A stretch of 64,000 nt of DNA from Rhodopirellula sp. (lineage in GTDB: Bacteria > Planctomycetota > Planctomycetia > Pirellulales > Pirellulaceae), in the NCBI GenBank assembly GCA_002689655.1, contig NZHC01000076.1, positions 62,001 through 126,000 on the forward strand, written 5' to 3'. Every line of letters begins with the position of its first letter. Within the stretch, counting starts at the first letter, position 1. The notes under the pieces were generated by a model that had not been told where the DNA came from, made no database searches, and was given only the letters and a program-made list of their open reading frames with translations. This document shows positions 48,201 to 57,095 of this stretch, one piece after another. Both the position numbers and the translations under genes were made by a program.

Positions 48201-48822
48201 TCTGGTAGCGAATACCACCAGGATCCAAGGTACTTTGGGTGCCAAAATTGATGAAGCAACAATTGTCTTCGATCAACCTCAGCAAACGCAAGTCATCGGC
48301 AGGATCAACATCAGCGAAGCGGAAATGACTGCAGGTCCGCTGGCATCACAGATCATCCAGGGTATTGGGAATCTTACATCGCTAACTCATGGTCTTAGTC
48401 CTCAACTTAGTCCTCAACCCGGACCTCAACGAGGCCCTCCACCGAAAATCACCAAACTTGTCACCCTGCCACCTCAAACGGTCGACTTTTCAGTTCGTCA
48501 GGGTATCGTTAGCCATCAGCGACTCTATCTGCAACTGGATCGAGCGCAAGTCATCACCAGTGGGCGTGTCACATTGGATGGAGGCTTGAATATGATTGCC
48601 CAAATACCATTGGACACTCGTTGGCTAGGGCGGGATCTTCAAGCTCTGGCGGGTCAAGTGGTTACCCTGCCCATCGATGGTTCAATCTCGCATCCGAGCC
48701 TTGATTCGAGCAGTTTCCGTCAAATTGCCACGCAGCTTGGGACTCAGGCGGTACAAAACACGGCCGAGAATTATTTGCAGCAGCAATTAAATAAAGGTCT
48801 CGACAAAATCTTTCGGTGGTAA
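45211..48822 (+). CDS. Giant AsmA/TamB-like membrane-anchored protein
   Basis: About 1203 residues. One N-terminal membrane helix (RLIVFAGLACVFLLLFLAPSMV, about 30-52) follows a basic cytosolic tail. The rest is long, repetitive and rich in beta strands (IRIGWLTPLRLKNVKINGKAGSQIAIEQLDLSL; VRQGIVSHQRLYLQLDRAQVITSGRVTLDGGLNMIAQIP), the pattern of AsmA/DUF748/TamB-type lipid-bridge proteins. Near 1065 lies a short proline repeat (SPQLSPQPGPQRGPPP). It likely lies across the periplasm-like space and helps outer-membrane lipid or protein transport (inference from fold). GTG 45211 has GAGGA 7 nt upstream; GTG 45205 is two codons earlier. Confidence 0.8.
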   Translation: MTTDDFVLEQGERSQRQQTDQRRSERAQRHRLIVFAGLACVFLLLFLAPSMVSHSSIGRSYLIDYLGAQGLQADVASVRIGWLTPLRLKNVKINGKAGSQIAIEQLDLSLTVGDLMSLPDDLGPIHLRGVAVACSMSDGKCSLENDFEAFLYSDYSDSPKSLTVANVQLHDVTISMTQSASDQSWTLTQSNASISLTEASTELSVSGVLSEPNGDHGSLQSSLKLKETEDDKTGNQWSLNLSCESLPISISELLLTRFPDMAFGVPTRIHGDATGTIIADGNSNGSVTASLQNFEIRELTASEDGTRVWTNERAILNGKLILQGERLVGEALSAHTDFASATIDGAFSRSFSLTGSKDNPLQWLEAIDGNASAEVDIAALEQALPGVLPLRSGVTLESGRVIAHLASIPHGSRQQKKLHIDCDSFRAVSRGREFAIDPITLIATVSSDDGQLMAEQFEWRSAFGTAIGNGNLESGSADFNVDFGQLTNMLLPIFKMTETRFAGNARGNVQWTSGDRDIWRLTGNGQTTNLLIQLPGGRDIQRNAMRASIAAEGRWYKNTLRELTRANLIINSLGLDLNATLTEPINHLSPDSQLPFTLKGEGRLDTMEGILDPWIPVDVDQLAGNFSTEAKALVSLNQVMITNTALELTRPSFNYKQRQFQQPLIKIQFDGNYNWPANSISARSITIASDAFSLAGQGTMRTNDINMELKYRANLDRIQGYPDQQLGASDTIQTVTYQASAVPPSDAWMVLGDCEGEISLRSIENDLFIEVSSVGQNIACLQPATQHASVQTVGPWRQQDAPQQPKATVVWSEPNLTLEARLRHRPDSDTITAEQVQIAGDWFAANLSGQARWTNGLSEMDLTGASRLKMNEVAQHFSKMADIDIRATGIHEAALNLRAAIIDGGDVEFTLATDLGWESGHIAGMNIGQALVPLKLTETSLKVEQAEIPVNRGNLAFAGQLHYRPGPVWIHLEPGTTASAIQLTPEMTDRWLKYVAPLVANTTRIQGTLGAKIDEATIVFDQPQQTQVIGRINISEAEMTAGPLASQIIQGIGNLTSLTHGLSPQLSPQPGPQRGPPPKITKLVTLPPQTVDFSVRQGIVSHQRLYLQLDRAQVITSGRVTLDGGLNMIAQIPLDTRWLGRDLQALAGQVVTLPIDGSISHPSLDSSSFRQIATQLGTQAVQNTAENYLQQQLNKGLDKIFRW

Positions 48823-48823
48823 G

Positions 48824-48848
48824 AAACCAAAAGTCCCTCCGACGGGAC
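48824..48848 (-). terminator. Weak hairpin terminator for the Gfo/Idh/MocA gene
   Basis: On the minus strand GTCCC-GTCGGA-GGGAC is followed by TTTTGGTTTC. The stem is only 5 bp, so the call is tentative; it lies 14 nt after the stop at 48862. Confidence 0.45.
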
Positions 48849-48861
48849 ACCTCCGTCAAAA

Positions 48862-49863
48862 TCACATTTGCATTTCGCAAATTTTCAATGCATCGACCGC
48901 AGTCTGCGCATCAAGAGTAGGTGATATTTCACCATCATCAACACACCGTGCCGCGGCATCAATTTCAGCAACAAAGGAGTTGACCGGATCTCCATCTCCC
49001 AGCTCTGGTCTCTCAAGACTACCATCACGCTTCATGACAGTGACTGGCAACAGTGTGGTTGATCCATCAGCGTACGCGGCAAACTCGAAACGCACCGTTG
49101 CATTCTCAAAACTGACTTCATAGCCATGCGTAAAACTTCTCGCTGGTGAATCAATCACTCCACCACCACAAGCGACCGCCACATCTTGCTGTTCGAATTC
49201 GAAAACTGTTTCATAGAACATAGGAACACCATCTTTCTTGCGGCTAACACTGTGGGCTGCTGATGGCATTCCAAACAGCAACCGAATCAGGTGAGCATCA
49301 TGGACGTGCAAATCCACTAATGGGCCACCAATACTGGACGGATCGTAAAAATCTGGAATCCAATCCGGAGGGCCAATCGTCCGCATGAACCGACCTGCTA
49401 CAGGCTTGCCCCAACGCCCGTCCTGAGCAGCATCGACCAATACCTTGAACTCTGGCATCAACGGAAGAATATGGGCAACCATCAATTGCCCGGTCCCGGC
49501 CGCCTTGGCGAGTGCTTCCGCAGTTTGAGCATCCAGAGCGAGAGGCTTTTCGCACAGCACACGTTTTCCGGCAGCTAAGCATTTCTCGATGGCTTCCGGA
49601 TGTAGCTTGGGAGGCAGACAGATATCGATCAGATCAAGGGTTTCGTCCTCGAGCATGGTCTCGAGTGACTCATAGACATTCATTCCGGAGATATCAATTT
49701 GTTCGCCTGGTGGGCCAAAATTGCCCTTCACACCACGCCAGTCCCCCGACCTCTTACCAGGATCCCGGCTGGAAAATGCTGCCATCTCGGCAATTTCGCT
49801 TCGCTGATACGCGAGATAATGAATCCAGCTCATGAACCCAACGCCGACAATTCCAGCCCGCAT
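48862..49863 (-). CDS. Gfo/Idh/MocA family oxidoreductase
   Basis: A 333-residue NAD(P)-dependent sugar-type dehydrogenase. The N-terminal Rossmann unit begins RAGIVGVGFMSWIHYLAYQ, then IDICLPPKLHPEAIEKCLAAGKRVLCEKPLA with the family's CEKP, and the C-terminal domain holds IGGPLVDLHVHDAHLIRLLFG with the His used in catalysis. The substrate is unknown. ATG 49863 has GGAG 8 nt upstream; the track start is 10 codons before. It faces the divergent PQQ-like gene 118 nt away. No signal peptide is seen, unlike many planctomycete secreted members. Confidence 0.92.
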   Translation of the reverse strand: MRAGIVGVGFMSWIHYLAYQRSEIAEMAAFSSRDPGKRSGDWRGVKGNFGPPGEQIDISGMNVYESLETMLEDETLDLIDICLPPKLHPEAIEKCLAAGKRVLCEKPLALDAQTAEALAKAAGTGQLMVAHILPLMPEFKVLVDAAQDGRWGKPVAGRFMRTIGPPDWIPDFYDPSSIGGPLVDLHVHDAHLIRLLFGMPSAAHSVSRKKDGVPMFYETVFEFEQQDVAVACGGGVIDSPARSFTHGYEVSFENATVRFEFAAYADGSTTLLPVTVMKRDGSLERPELGDGDPVNSFVAEIDAAARCVDDGEISPTLDAQTAVDALKICEMQM

Positions 49864-49981
49864 GCCGATTCTCCAGTTTTTATTCTCTAACAAGTACTTT
49901 GAACTACAGGGGCTATGATCGTCGATCCTGTGCCGCTAAGAAAGATGGTGTCGGAACAAAACCCTTCTCGTTGATACTGCT

Positions 49982-51283
49982 ATGAATTCAGAAAAATCCC
50001 GCCCCGTATTCGCCGTCGTGTGCTGTGCAACCCTGCTGATGATCACCACAGTCGCTCAGGCCGATGACTGGTCAGGTTGGCGTGGCCCAGAAGGCAACAA
50101 CCATGCTCCGGATGATACTGATGTTCCTCTACGCTGGAATATCGAGTCCGAAACCAACATCATCTGGAAAACTGCCATTCCTGGACGTGGTCATTCATCG
50201 CCAGTCGTCGTCAAAGATTCAATTTTTCTCACCACAGCAGAAACGGATAACCAAACCCAATCACTACTGAAATTTGACCGTGAAAGCGGCCGAATGATGG
50301 ACCAATGGGTACTGCATCGAGGCACATTGCCACGGCGAATCCACCCCAACAACTCGTACGCCTCACCGACACCCGTCTTTGATGGAGAAAACCTTTTCGT
50401 TGTATTTCACACCGATGATGCAATCTGGTTGACAGCAGTGACAACAAGTGGACAGAAAGTCTGGACCCTCCGAGTCTGCGACTTCAAACCGGGTGCTTTC
50501 CAGTTTGGCTACGGTGCGAGCCCCTTGATCGAAGACGACCTGGTGATTGTCGCTGCTGAATACGATGGTGCTGCAAGTGGAATTTACGCGTTCAGTCGCC
50601 GAACGGGAAAACAGGTGTGGATGCAACCACGACCCGAAAACCTGAATTTTTCATCACCCATCATCGCAACGATAACCGGTCAAAGACAACTTTTACTCGC
50701 CGGTGCCAACACGATTATCTCTTACGATCCTCAAACCGGCCAAAAACGCTGGTCGATTGACGCTGGTACAGAAGCCATGTGTGGTACTGTTGCGTGGGAC
50801 GGTCGACGAGTACTTTTCAGTGGCGGAAATCCCGTTGCTGGCACCTGGTGTGTCAGCGGTGATGGCTCCCAAAAACTACTTTGGCAGAACCCTGTGATGT
50901 GCTATGAGCAGTCACTGCTGACTATCAAAAACTATGCCTTTGCGATCGCTGACAATGGCGTGGCCTATTGTTGGCGCACTCAAGATGGCGTTGAAATGTG
51001 GAAGAAGCGACTCTTCGCTGGCCGCATCAGTGCCTCACCTCTACTAGTAGATCAGCGTATCTACATCGCAGCTCAGGATGGCACGGTCTATGTCATTTCC
51101 GCGATCCCCGACCGTTTTGACTTGCTCGCAGAAAACAACACGGGTGATTCAATCTTCGCCAGCCCGGTCGCAGTCGATGACCGGCTTTACATCAGGTATG
51201 CCAAGGGACAAGGGCAAGCTCGTAAGGAGTATCTAGTAGCAGCCGGTGAGGTCACGGTTGAGAAAAAACGTGGCCAGCGGTGA
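49982..51283 (+). CDS. PQQ-like beta-propeller secreted protein
   Basis: A 433-residue protein with signal peptide (FAVVCCATLLMITTVAQADDW). The start WSGWRGPEGNNHAP...RWNIESETNIIWKTAIPGRGHSSPVVVKDSIFLT matches the paralogue at 26480, as do repeated blade motifs (FDRESGRMMD, FSRRTGKQVW, YDPQTGQKRW). About seven blades. Probably a scaffold or binding protein; no quinoprotein active site was seen. It is a single gene, divergent from the Gfo/Idh/MocA gene. Confidence 0.85.
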   Translation: MNSEKSRPVFAVVCCATLLMITTVAQADDWSGWRGPEGNNHAPDDTDVPLRWNIESETNIIWKTAIPGRGHSSPVVVKDSIFLTTAETDNQTQSLLKFDRESGRMMDQWVLHRGTLPRRIHPNNSYASPTPVFDGENLFVVFHTDDAIWLTAVTTSGQKVWTLRVCDFKPGAFQFGYGASPLIEDDLVIVAAEYDGAASGIYAFSRRTGKQVWMQPRPENLNFSSPIIATITGQRQLLLAGANTIISYDPQTGQKRWSIDAGTEAMCGTVAWDGRRVLFSGGNPVAGTWCVSGDGSQKLLWQNPVMCYEQSLLTIKNYAFAIADNGVAYCWRTQDGVEMWKKRLFAGRISASPLLVDQRIYIAAQDGTVYVISAIPDRFDLLAENNTGDSIFASPVAVDDRLYIRYAKGQGQARKEYLVAAGEVTVEKKRGQR

Positions 51284-51589
51284 TCGCCAAACGGTCACTG
51301 ACTAACACAAATCGATAGTGGAATCCGCTTCAGCTTAGATTTTCGACCCAATCTGTCCTGAAAAAATTGGCAGTAAACCTTCTGATCAACGGGGCTGCAT
51401 GCCATTCGTGCGCGATTCACTCAGTTCGTTCCGGGACAATTCGTCGCAGCCATTTTACCAGCCTAAATATGCCCCAAAATGGCATCACCAGCATCGCATG
51501 AAAATATGTCAATCAACGACTGATGCCTCCATCGTTTCGTAAGACTGGACTATCCTGTCAGGCACATATTCAATGAGGAAGAGGACAAA
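51284..51589. other. Intergenic region before alkaline phosphatase
   Basis: No gene supported. GAGGAAGAGGACAAA directly precedes GTG 51590. A single CTGTCA (51557) resembles half a Pho box but lacks a partner 11 nt away, so phosphate control is unproven. Confidence 0.35.
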
Positions 51590-53431
51590 GTGAGAATCAC
51601 CACCTTCGTTCTTGAATCCAACTTTTTTTCTATTTTGCTAAGAGAATTGCCATCAATGCTCCGATTTCTCGCCCTTCTTGTGCTATCAACGCTAACGATC
51701 AGATCCGTTTTCAGTTTAGAAGATGATCCAAAAGCGCTCGAAACACGGAAAACTCCAACAAGCAAATCGTTAGCGGAAAGCGACACCGTTGAACCGTCCG
51801 GCAAGATCGCTGTCGATCTTGATAAAGACGATGCCGATGATCCGATGCGTCGCATGCAGCGGATTGCAACCGAAGACCAAATGGCATCATGGGGCCATTG
51901 GGGCCACCGGCCAAACAAATACATGACGTGGGATCAGCACAGCAATCGGCTGATACCTGTTTATACATTTGGAATCATGTTGGATGAACTTCGGGCCGAA
52001 GGGAGTGCCTACGCTGATCCGGAACGGCTCAAGAAAATATACGGCAAAGTACCCAAGGGGACGCTGAATCCGTCGGCTCTCTATTTCGACCAAACAGATA
52101 TCTACCGGCTCCAACGGGCAGCGATCGATGCCGGATACACCAACATCATCCTGATGGTGTTCGACGGCATGGACTGGCAAACAACCCGTGCTACAAGTCT
52201 TTACAAACAAAACCGTTATAAAAATGGTCGCGGCACCGGTCTCTCTTTTCTAGATGACCGACGGGTAGAGACAGATTATGGCTTGATCTGCACTAGTCCA
52301 AAATCGGACATCCTGAAGTTTGACACCAACGCTCAAACTGTGTTGGATTGGGCTGGAGAACCCACCGGCGGATATGACGCGAACCGTGGTGGAGAAGCAC
52401 CCTGGTTGGAACAAAGCAAAAGGAACTACCTGCTAGGTGAAGATCGAGAGCAACCGCATACAGTGACTGACTCTGCGGCCTCCGCTACCAGCATGATGTC
52501 CGGTTACAAAACCTACAATGCAGCCATCAATGTTCTGGTAGATGGTAGCCAAGTCGTACCGCTCGGGCGTTCACTTCAGGCTGAAGATGGATTCAAGGTG
52601 GGTGTGGTGACGAGCGTACCTGTCACGCACGCAACACCTGCTTGTGCCTACGCCAATAATGTGACACGAAAAGACTATCAGGATATTGGCCGCGACTTGA
52701 TTGGCTTACCTTCAGCTGCGCATCGAAACACGCCGCTGCAGGGAGTGGATGTTCTGCTGGGCGGAGGATGGGGTGAAAAAAAAGAAGCGGATACAGCTCA
52801 AGGTGATAATTTTGTGCCGGGCAATCCGTATTTGCATGAAGAAGATATTCGGCGGGTGAACATTAAAAACGGTGGCAAATATATCGTCGCTCAACGCACT
52901 CCAGGAAAGGCTGGAAAGCCGCTTCTCATGGCCTCTGCCATGAAAGCCATCGACGAAGATCAAAGACTGCTCGGATTCTTCGGAACCAAAGGCGGCCACC
53001 TGCCATTCCAAACTGCAGATGGAAAATACAACCCCACAATCGACAACAAAGAAGCCAAGGAAGAATACACGCCCGCCGACATCACGGAAAATCCAACACT
53101 CGCCGAAATGACAAGAGCTGCTCTCCTGGTTCTGGAACAGGCGGTCGACGGCTTCTGGTTACTCGTCGAAGCTGGAGATGTTGACTGGGCAAATCACGCC
53201 AATAACGCTGATAACGCAATCGGCTCCGTGCTTAGCGGGGATGAAGCTTTTCGAGTCGTGATGGGCTGGGTCGATGAAAACGATGCATGGCCTTATACAG
53301 CCGTGATTGTGACTGCTGACCACGGACACTATCTGGTCATTGACGATGCAGACCGTTTTGTCGAAGCAGGGAAACAGGTCGAGACCGGCCAAAAGCAGGA
53401 AAATCCCGTGTCAGACACTTCTGTTCCGTAG
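51590..53431 (+). CDS. Alkaline phosphatase family protein
   Basis: A 613-residue secreted phosphatase. Metal and catalytic motifs: LMVFDGMDWQTT near 188, the nucleophile motif TDSAASATSMMSGYKTY (D294 S295), GKHLFF-like region GFFGTKGGHLPF, FWLLVEAGDVDWANHANN and the terminal TADHGHYLVIDD. The order matches the alkaline phosphatase family; the protein ends soon after the last metal His, as in planctomycete members. GTG 51590 has a strong Shine-Dalgarno (GAGGA 4 nt upstream), giving a long signal region; ATG 51656 would give a shorter signal peptide (MLRFLALLVLSTLTIRSVFS). Phosphate acquisition is the likely role. Confidence 0.9.
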   Translation: MRITTFVLESNFFSILLRELPSMLRFLALLVLSTLTIRSVFSLEDDPKALETRKTPTSKSLAESDTVEPSGKIAVDLDKDDADDPMRRMQRIATEDQMASWGHWGHRPNKYMTWDQHSNRLIPVYTFGIMLDELRAEGSAYADPERLKKIYGKVPKGTLNPSALYFDQTDIYRLQRAAIDAGYTNIILMVFDGMDWQTTRATSLYKQNRYKNGRGTGLSFLDDRRVETDYGLICTSPKSDILKFDTNAQTVLDWAGEPTGGYDANRGGEAPWLEQSKRNYLLGEDREQPHTVTDSAASATSMMSGYKTYNAAINVLVDGSQVVPLGRSLQAEDGFKVGVVTSVPVTHATPACAYANNVTRKDYQDIGRDLIGLPSAAHRNTPLQGVDVLLGGGWGEKKEADTAQGDNFVPGNPYLHEEDIRRVNIKNGGKYIVAQRTPGKAGKPLLMASAMKAIDEDQRLLGFFGTKGGHLPFQTADGKYNPTIDNKEAKEEYTPADITENPTLAEMTRAALLVLEQAVDGFWLLVEAGDVDWANHANNADNAIGSVLSGDEAFRVVMGWVDENDAWPYTAVIVTADHGHYLVIDDADRFVEAGKQVETGQKQENPVSDTSVP

Positions 53432-53882
53432 GGCTTGTTGGCCGTTTGACACCATTCCACAGAATACTCACTGTTAATCAAAACAAAGAAGCGTTTCGGC
53501 TCCGCGGGGATTCAGATCAGGATCACCGGGAACTCAAAGGCATTGCGGCAGCGGAATCGACTTTGATTCTCATTGCACCGTGATTCACGCAAACACGAGC
53601 AAAATATTAGAGCATCAGGAGTCAGGGCATTGAAACCTGTTCAACTGACGCGGAGAGGGGTAGAATACCGCGCAGTCGTTCACCGGCGTTCGAGTTGCAA
53701 CCAAGTTGATGGGCGGGCAGGCTATTGGACTCGGCTCATCGCAATCAACCCGATCGCCGGTGTGTGACACCAATACCCCGCTAGTACCATGCCCCGGAAA
53801 AACGAACCGGAACCACTACTTGTAGTTTGGTTCCACTTTTTCCTACCAACAGGTTTGGTTGTTTGCTGCCCCTGGTCACACC
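53432..53882. other. Intergenic region before rnc
   Basis: No gene supported. A possible promoter is TTCAAC and TAGAAT (53641-53668, spacer of 15 nt), a poor match. Short ORFs here lack family features. Confidence 0.35.
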
Positions 53883-54695
53883 GTGAATCTGCCGGATCCC
53901 CGAGCAACCGATACCGCCATTGATATCCATCTTGTCGACGGCACAGGTGATATTGATGGCACCGATCAAGGTTCAAAACTTGAGCGGTGTCAAGAAATTA
54001 TCAGCTATCGTTTTCAAGATGAATCACTTCTTTTGTCTGCTCTGACACACGCTTCAGGTGCGTCTCATCGGCTTGCAAGCAACGAGAGACTCGAATTCCT
54101 CGGAGATGCGGTACTCGGATTAACTGTTTGCCAATGGCTGTACGAGGATTATCCCGAGTACAACGAAGGAGATCTGACCAAGATCAAGTCTGCTGTTGTC
54201 AGCCGCCGCTCCTGCGGTAAGGCGGCCTGCTCATTGGGGCTCGACCGATGTCTGATCGTTGGCCGTGGCGTCACTCGCAATCGCAGCTTCCCAAGGTCGT
54301 TGGTCAGTGACGTTTTTGAGTCAGTAGTCGCAGCCTTGTACTTGGATGGTGGCAGTGAAATTGTCAAGACGCGACTAAAAGAATGGTTGGCTGATGAAGT
54401 TCACACTGCAGTCGAAAATCAGGGTGCCAGCAACTATAAATCATCACTACAACAATACGCACAACGCGAACTATCCAATACGCCGATCTATCGACTGGTG
54501 CGTGAATCAGGCCCAGATCACCGAAAGTCATTCCTGATCTCGGCTGTTATCGCTGATCGCGAATTCACAGCCGCCTGGGGTAACAATAAAAAGGATGCGG
54601 AACAGAGAGCAGCATCAAATGCGCTTGCCGAACTGCACAGCCAACCGCTGCCCTTCCCAAGTGACGTACGCGAGAACGAATCTCCCAACGAATAA
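53883..54695 (+). CDS. rnc: Ribonuclease III
   Basis: About 270 residues. The catalytic signature NERLEFLGDAVLGLTV is present, with SDVFESVVAALYLDGG as the second acidic cluster, and a C-terminal double-stranded RNA-binding domain (NYKSSLQQYAQRELSNTPIY... KDAEQRAASNALAEL). It processes rRNA and other double-stranded RNA. No ATG start is available; GTG 53883 was chosen over the track TTG 53859, but neither has a good Shine-Dalgarno. An N-terminal tail of about 30 residues precedes the domain. It is convergent with the TPR lipoprotein gene, separated by its terminator. Confidence 0.92.
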   Translation: MNLPDPRATDTAIDIHLVDGTGDIDGTDQGSKLERCQEIISYRFQDESLLLSALTHASGASHRLASNERLEFLGDAVLGLTVCQWLYEDYPEYNEGDLTKIKSAVVSRRSCGKAACSLGLDRCLIVGRGVTRNRSFPRSLVSDVFESVVAALYLDGGSEIVKTRLKEWLADEVHTAVENQGASNYKSSLQQYAQRELSNTPIYRLVRESGPDHRKSFLISAVIADREFTAAWGNNKKDAEQRAASNALAELHSQPLPFPSDVRENESPNE

Positions 54696-54706
54696 CCACA
54701 TGCGTT

Positions 54707-54740
54707 AAAGAAAAAACGCATTCACCGAAGCGAATGCGTT
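54707..54740 (-). terminator. Rho-independent terminator of the TPR gene
   Basis: On the minus strand AACGCATTC and GAATGCGTT pair perfectly, and two further pairs (one G-T) close a UUCG tetraloop; TTTTTTCTTT follows. It ends transcription of the gene stopping at 54769. Confidence 0.9.
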
Positions 54741-54768
54741 CTCGTAAGTGACTTTCGGAGCCAGCAGA

Positions 54769-55917
54769 CTATTTGGTCGTTGCTGGCGTTGGTGGAAGCT
54801 CGGGCAAAGTAAGTCCACCGGTCTGAGCGGCGGCTGGTGCAATGCTTGTCGGAACACCAACTCCAAGGTTCACACTGTTGGTTACCGAATTCGAAATCGG
54901 AGCTGCTGCTGGTTTTGCTGAGTCAGTGAATGCTCGCGCGATGGTTGCTTGAGGCGAAGGCTGAGCCACAGGACCGAGGTTGGTATCAATTTGTGAGAGC
55001 AGGCTGCGAGAACGATCAACTGCCAACTTCACGGCAGGATCAGCGACGCCCTCTCGTTGAGATTGCAGGGCCTGATTCAAGTAGCCACGAGCAACCTCCA
55101 CTTGCCCATTACTGTACAGCAAATAAGCCATGTTGTAGTTTGCGATTGCAGGTTTGTTGTTAGCAAGCAGCACCTGGTAGGCGGCCGTTGCGTCGCCACC
55201 ACCGAATCGGACACTTGCAAGACTGTTTGCATACTTTGAAGTGCCTGGCGCCAATTCCAAAGATTTTTCGAGCGCGACAACTGCTTGCTGGTAGTTCCCA
55301 GCAGTATTCAGCACCAAGCCGAGCTCGTTGTACAAAAGTGCGTTTTCTGGAGCACCAGCAATAGCCTGCTGAAAGTACTGAACTGCCTGCTGCTGATTTC
55401 CCTGTCGCAGGTGCAATCGGGCGATGCTAGCGAGGGCTTCTGGATCACCCGGAGCGTTTTGCAGGGCTTTGGTATAACTTTCCATGGCCTTGGTATTATC
55501 ACCAGTTGATTCCCAAAGCCGACCGTTTGCGACATAAACCTCTGGACCAACACTTGCTGGCTTGTTAGCAAGGCTGAGTGGGTCACTGATTACCTCTTCC
55601 TCTACTACCTTGTCATCACCGAAGCGAAATGCACCAGTGACAGCGTTCGTGGTCTTGGAAAAGGCCTTTTTGGCATTTTCTCCAAATGATGCAAGCTGAC
55701 TCTTGGTTCCCTCATCAGAAGCAGCGATCGCTTCAGTGACATCAGGAGCCTGCTCAATCGTCGCTTTCTGCTTTGAGAAAGGATTCATTGAGGAGAGAGA
55801 GACGCCACCGCTGGTGCAGCCGGTCAATGTGACGGTTGTTCCAACAACAAGTCTTGAAAAGATAACTTGTCGAAGTTTGGATACTGAATTCACGGCTAAT
55901 TTCTTTCTCCTCTGCAT
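54769..55917 (-). CDS. TPR-repeat lipoprotein
   Basis: About 382 residues. A lipoprotein signal (RLVVGTTVTLTGCTSGG, lipobox LTGC) follows a basic N-terminus (MQRRKKLAVNSVSKLRQ). At least four TPR repeats lie between about 125 and 275 (YVANGRLWESTGDNTKAMESYTKALQNAPGDPEAL, LHLRQGNQQQAVQYFQQAIAGAPENALLYNELGLVLNTAGNYQQAV). The C-terminus is Ala/Pro/Ser-rich and probably disordered. It probably assembles or scaffolds outer-membrane or envelope proteins. ATG 55917 was chosen; GTG 55893 with GAGGAG upstream is an alternative. The track start adds 33 residues. Confidence 0.85.
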   Translation of the reverse strand: MQRRKKLAVNSVSKLRQVIFSRLVVGTTVTLTGCTSGGVSLSSMNPFSKQKATIEQAPDVTEAIAASDEGTKSQLASFGENAKKAFSKTTNAVTGAFRFGDDKVVEEEVISDPLSLANKPASVGPEVYVANGRLWESTGDNTKAMESYTKALQNAPGDPEALASIARLHLRQGNQQQAVQYFQQAIAGAPENALLYNELGLVLNTAGNYQQAVVALEKSLELAPGTSKYANSLASVRFGGGDATAAYQVLLANNKPAIANYNMAYLLYSNGQVEVARGYLNQALQSQREGVADPAVKLAVDRSRSLLSQIDTNLGPVAQPSPQATIARAFTDSAKPAAAPISNSVTNSVNLGVGVPTSIAPAAAQTGGLTLPELPPTPATTK

Positions 55918-56035
55918 CACACTGATGGACTGCAACAGTGAACACAGATTGATGGTTCGATTCCTATCTCTTAATAATCCGGATCGACCGTTCCGACCGG
56001 TAAACTTTAACGGCAATCATCAAAAGTGACTGAGG

Positions 56036-56072
56036 AAAAAAAAAGGATGATTCCCCGAGAGGAACCATCCTT
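56036..56072 (-). terminator. Rho-independent terminator of gene 56138-56704
   Basis: On the minus strand GGATGGTTCC pairs with GGAATCATCC (one mismatch), followed by nine T residues. It lies 66 nt after the stop at 56138 and insulates the TPR gene. Confidence 0.85.
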
Positions 56073-56137
56073 GATATGAGTTTCACGCCAGTCGTGGCAG
56101 ACGGCCTGAGCTGTCAGCCAACCCAGTGAATCTAATC

Positions 56138-56704
56138 TCACTGATTCGCAATGCCCGGCGTGCCCCCCGCGCTGCTGGCAGGCAACCGAGGTGCTGCGAG
56201 ATTCTGCAACCAGTCACGATTGATCTTGGTAGCCCAAGCCCCGGGCGAATGATGTGGCTCAACTTCAGTAATTTGCACGTCTGGCAAAGAACCTTGCACA
56301 TCAATACGGCTGATGGCATTACGCACAGCAGCAACTCGAGCGGCGGTCTCACGTTCACTCCCCCCACGTAGTACAAATACTGTACGCCGTGCCCGCGGCG
56401 CTTGAGTAGCGATCCAGTAGATGCGTTTGTTCCCTGATGCCATCAAAGCGCCGTCGTCTGGGCGGAACAACTCATGCCCAATCGTGTTGTGCATTCTCCA
56501 GCCGTTGGCCTTCATAGCCTCAAACGGCGCAGCAACATTCATGGCGTCAGCCTCGTTAAACGGGGCAGGCCATGCATTGTTGCGATGGTATCCAACGTGC
56601 AAATTTTGCCAAAATTGATTCCAATCAGCTGAAGCAGATGCGGTGGTCGTTGCAAGAGCAACCACTGCAATGACCGCGCGGGTCAACTTATTGTTGAGTG
56701 TCAT
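56138..56704 (-). CDS. Planctomycete-type secreted protein of unknown function
   Basis: A 188-residue protein with signal peptide (LTRAVIAVVALATTTASASA). The mature part begins DWNQFWQNLHVGYHRNNAWPAPFNEADAMNVAAPF, a pattern recurrent in planctomycete secreted hypotheticals, followed by NGWRMHNTIGHELFRPDDGALMASGNKRIYWIATQAP. A small beta-alpha module follows (TVFVLRGGSERETAARVAAVRNAISRI), and the tail is Pro/Ala/Ser-rich. Function unknown. ATG 56704 has GGAAGGAA about 9 nt upstream. It has its own terminator, so it is a single gene. Confidence 0.82.
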   Translation of the reverse strand: MTLNNKLTRAVIAVVALATTTASASADWNQFWQNLHVGYHRNNAWPAPFNEADAMNVAAPFEAMKANGWRMHNTIGHELFRPDDGALMASGNKRIYWIATQAPRARRTVFVLRGGSERETAARVAAVRNAISRIDVQGSLPDVQITEVEPHHSPGAWATKINRDWLQNLAAPRLPASSAGGTPGIANQ

Positions 56705-56879
56705 GACAGGCAGTTCCTTCCGCCTCGCTCGCAGGCAGACAGTGACGTCTGCGGTGAAATGGGATGAGATTCTGGCAACACATCAATGCATTACCCATCA
56801 TTTCTCGATATCGGACACTGCACCACGTGGACTGCTTAAACGCTGACAGCTTCGTTCCATTCGGCAAAACCGGAAAAGT

Positions 56880-57095
56880 TTAATCTTCAAACGGTGTAAC
56901 CGTCAGTAATTCACCCAAAAGGCCAATCTCGTCGCCCAAGACCAATTGCTTCCGTCGCCGTGTCTCAACACTTCCATTAACCGTCACATCACCCGCCTGA
57001 ATGTACATTTTTGCTTCACCTCCTGTCCCCACCAGACCACTCCGTTTGATAAAGTCATCCAGCCGTATCACCGACTTATCAGATTGCTTATTCAT
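56880..57095 (-). CDS. S4-domain RNA-binding protein (YbcJ-like)
   Basis: A 71-residue protein (MNKQSDKSVIRLDDFIKRSG...). It is a stand-alone S4 domain of the YbcJ/HP1423 type: LDDFIKRSGLVGTGGEAKMYIQAGDVTVNGSVETRRRKQLVLGDEI. ATG 57095 has AGGAAG 6 nt upstream, so the track start, 101 codons upstream, is rejected. It binds structured RNA, possibly on the ribosome; the role is not established. It is divergent from the enolase-superfamily gene, 204 nt away. Confidence 0.88.
   Translation of the reverse strand: MNKQSDKSVIRLDDFIKRSGLVGTGGEAKMYIQAGDVTVNGSVETRRRKQLVLGDEIGLLGELLTVTPFED

Noticed and set aside
51550-51589. Pho box upstream of alkaline phosphatase
   Set aside because: Only one CTGTCA half-site is present; no second one at 11-nt distance.
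53573-53767. 64-codon ORF before rnc
   Set aside because: Composition and lack of a start signal fit noncoding sequence.
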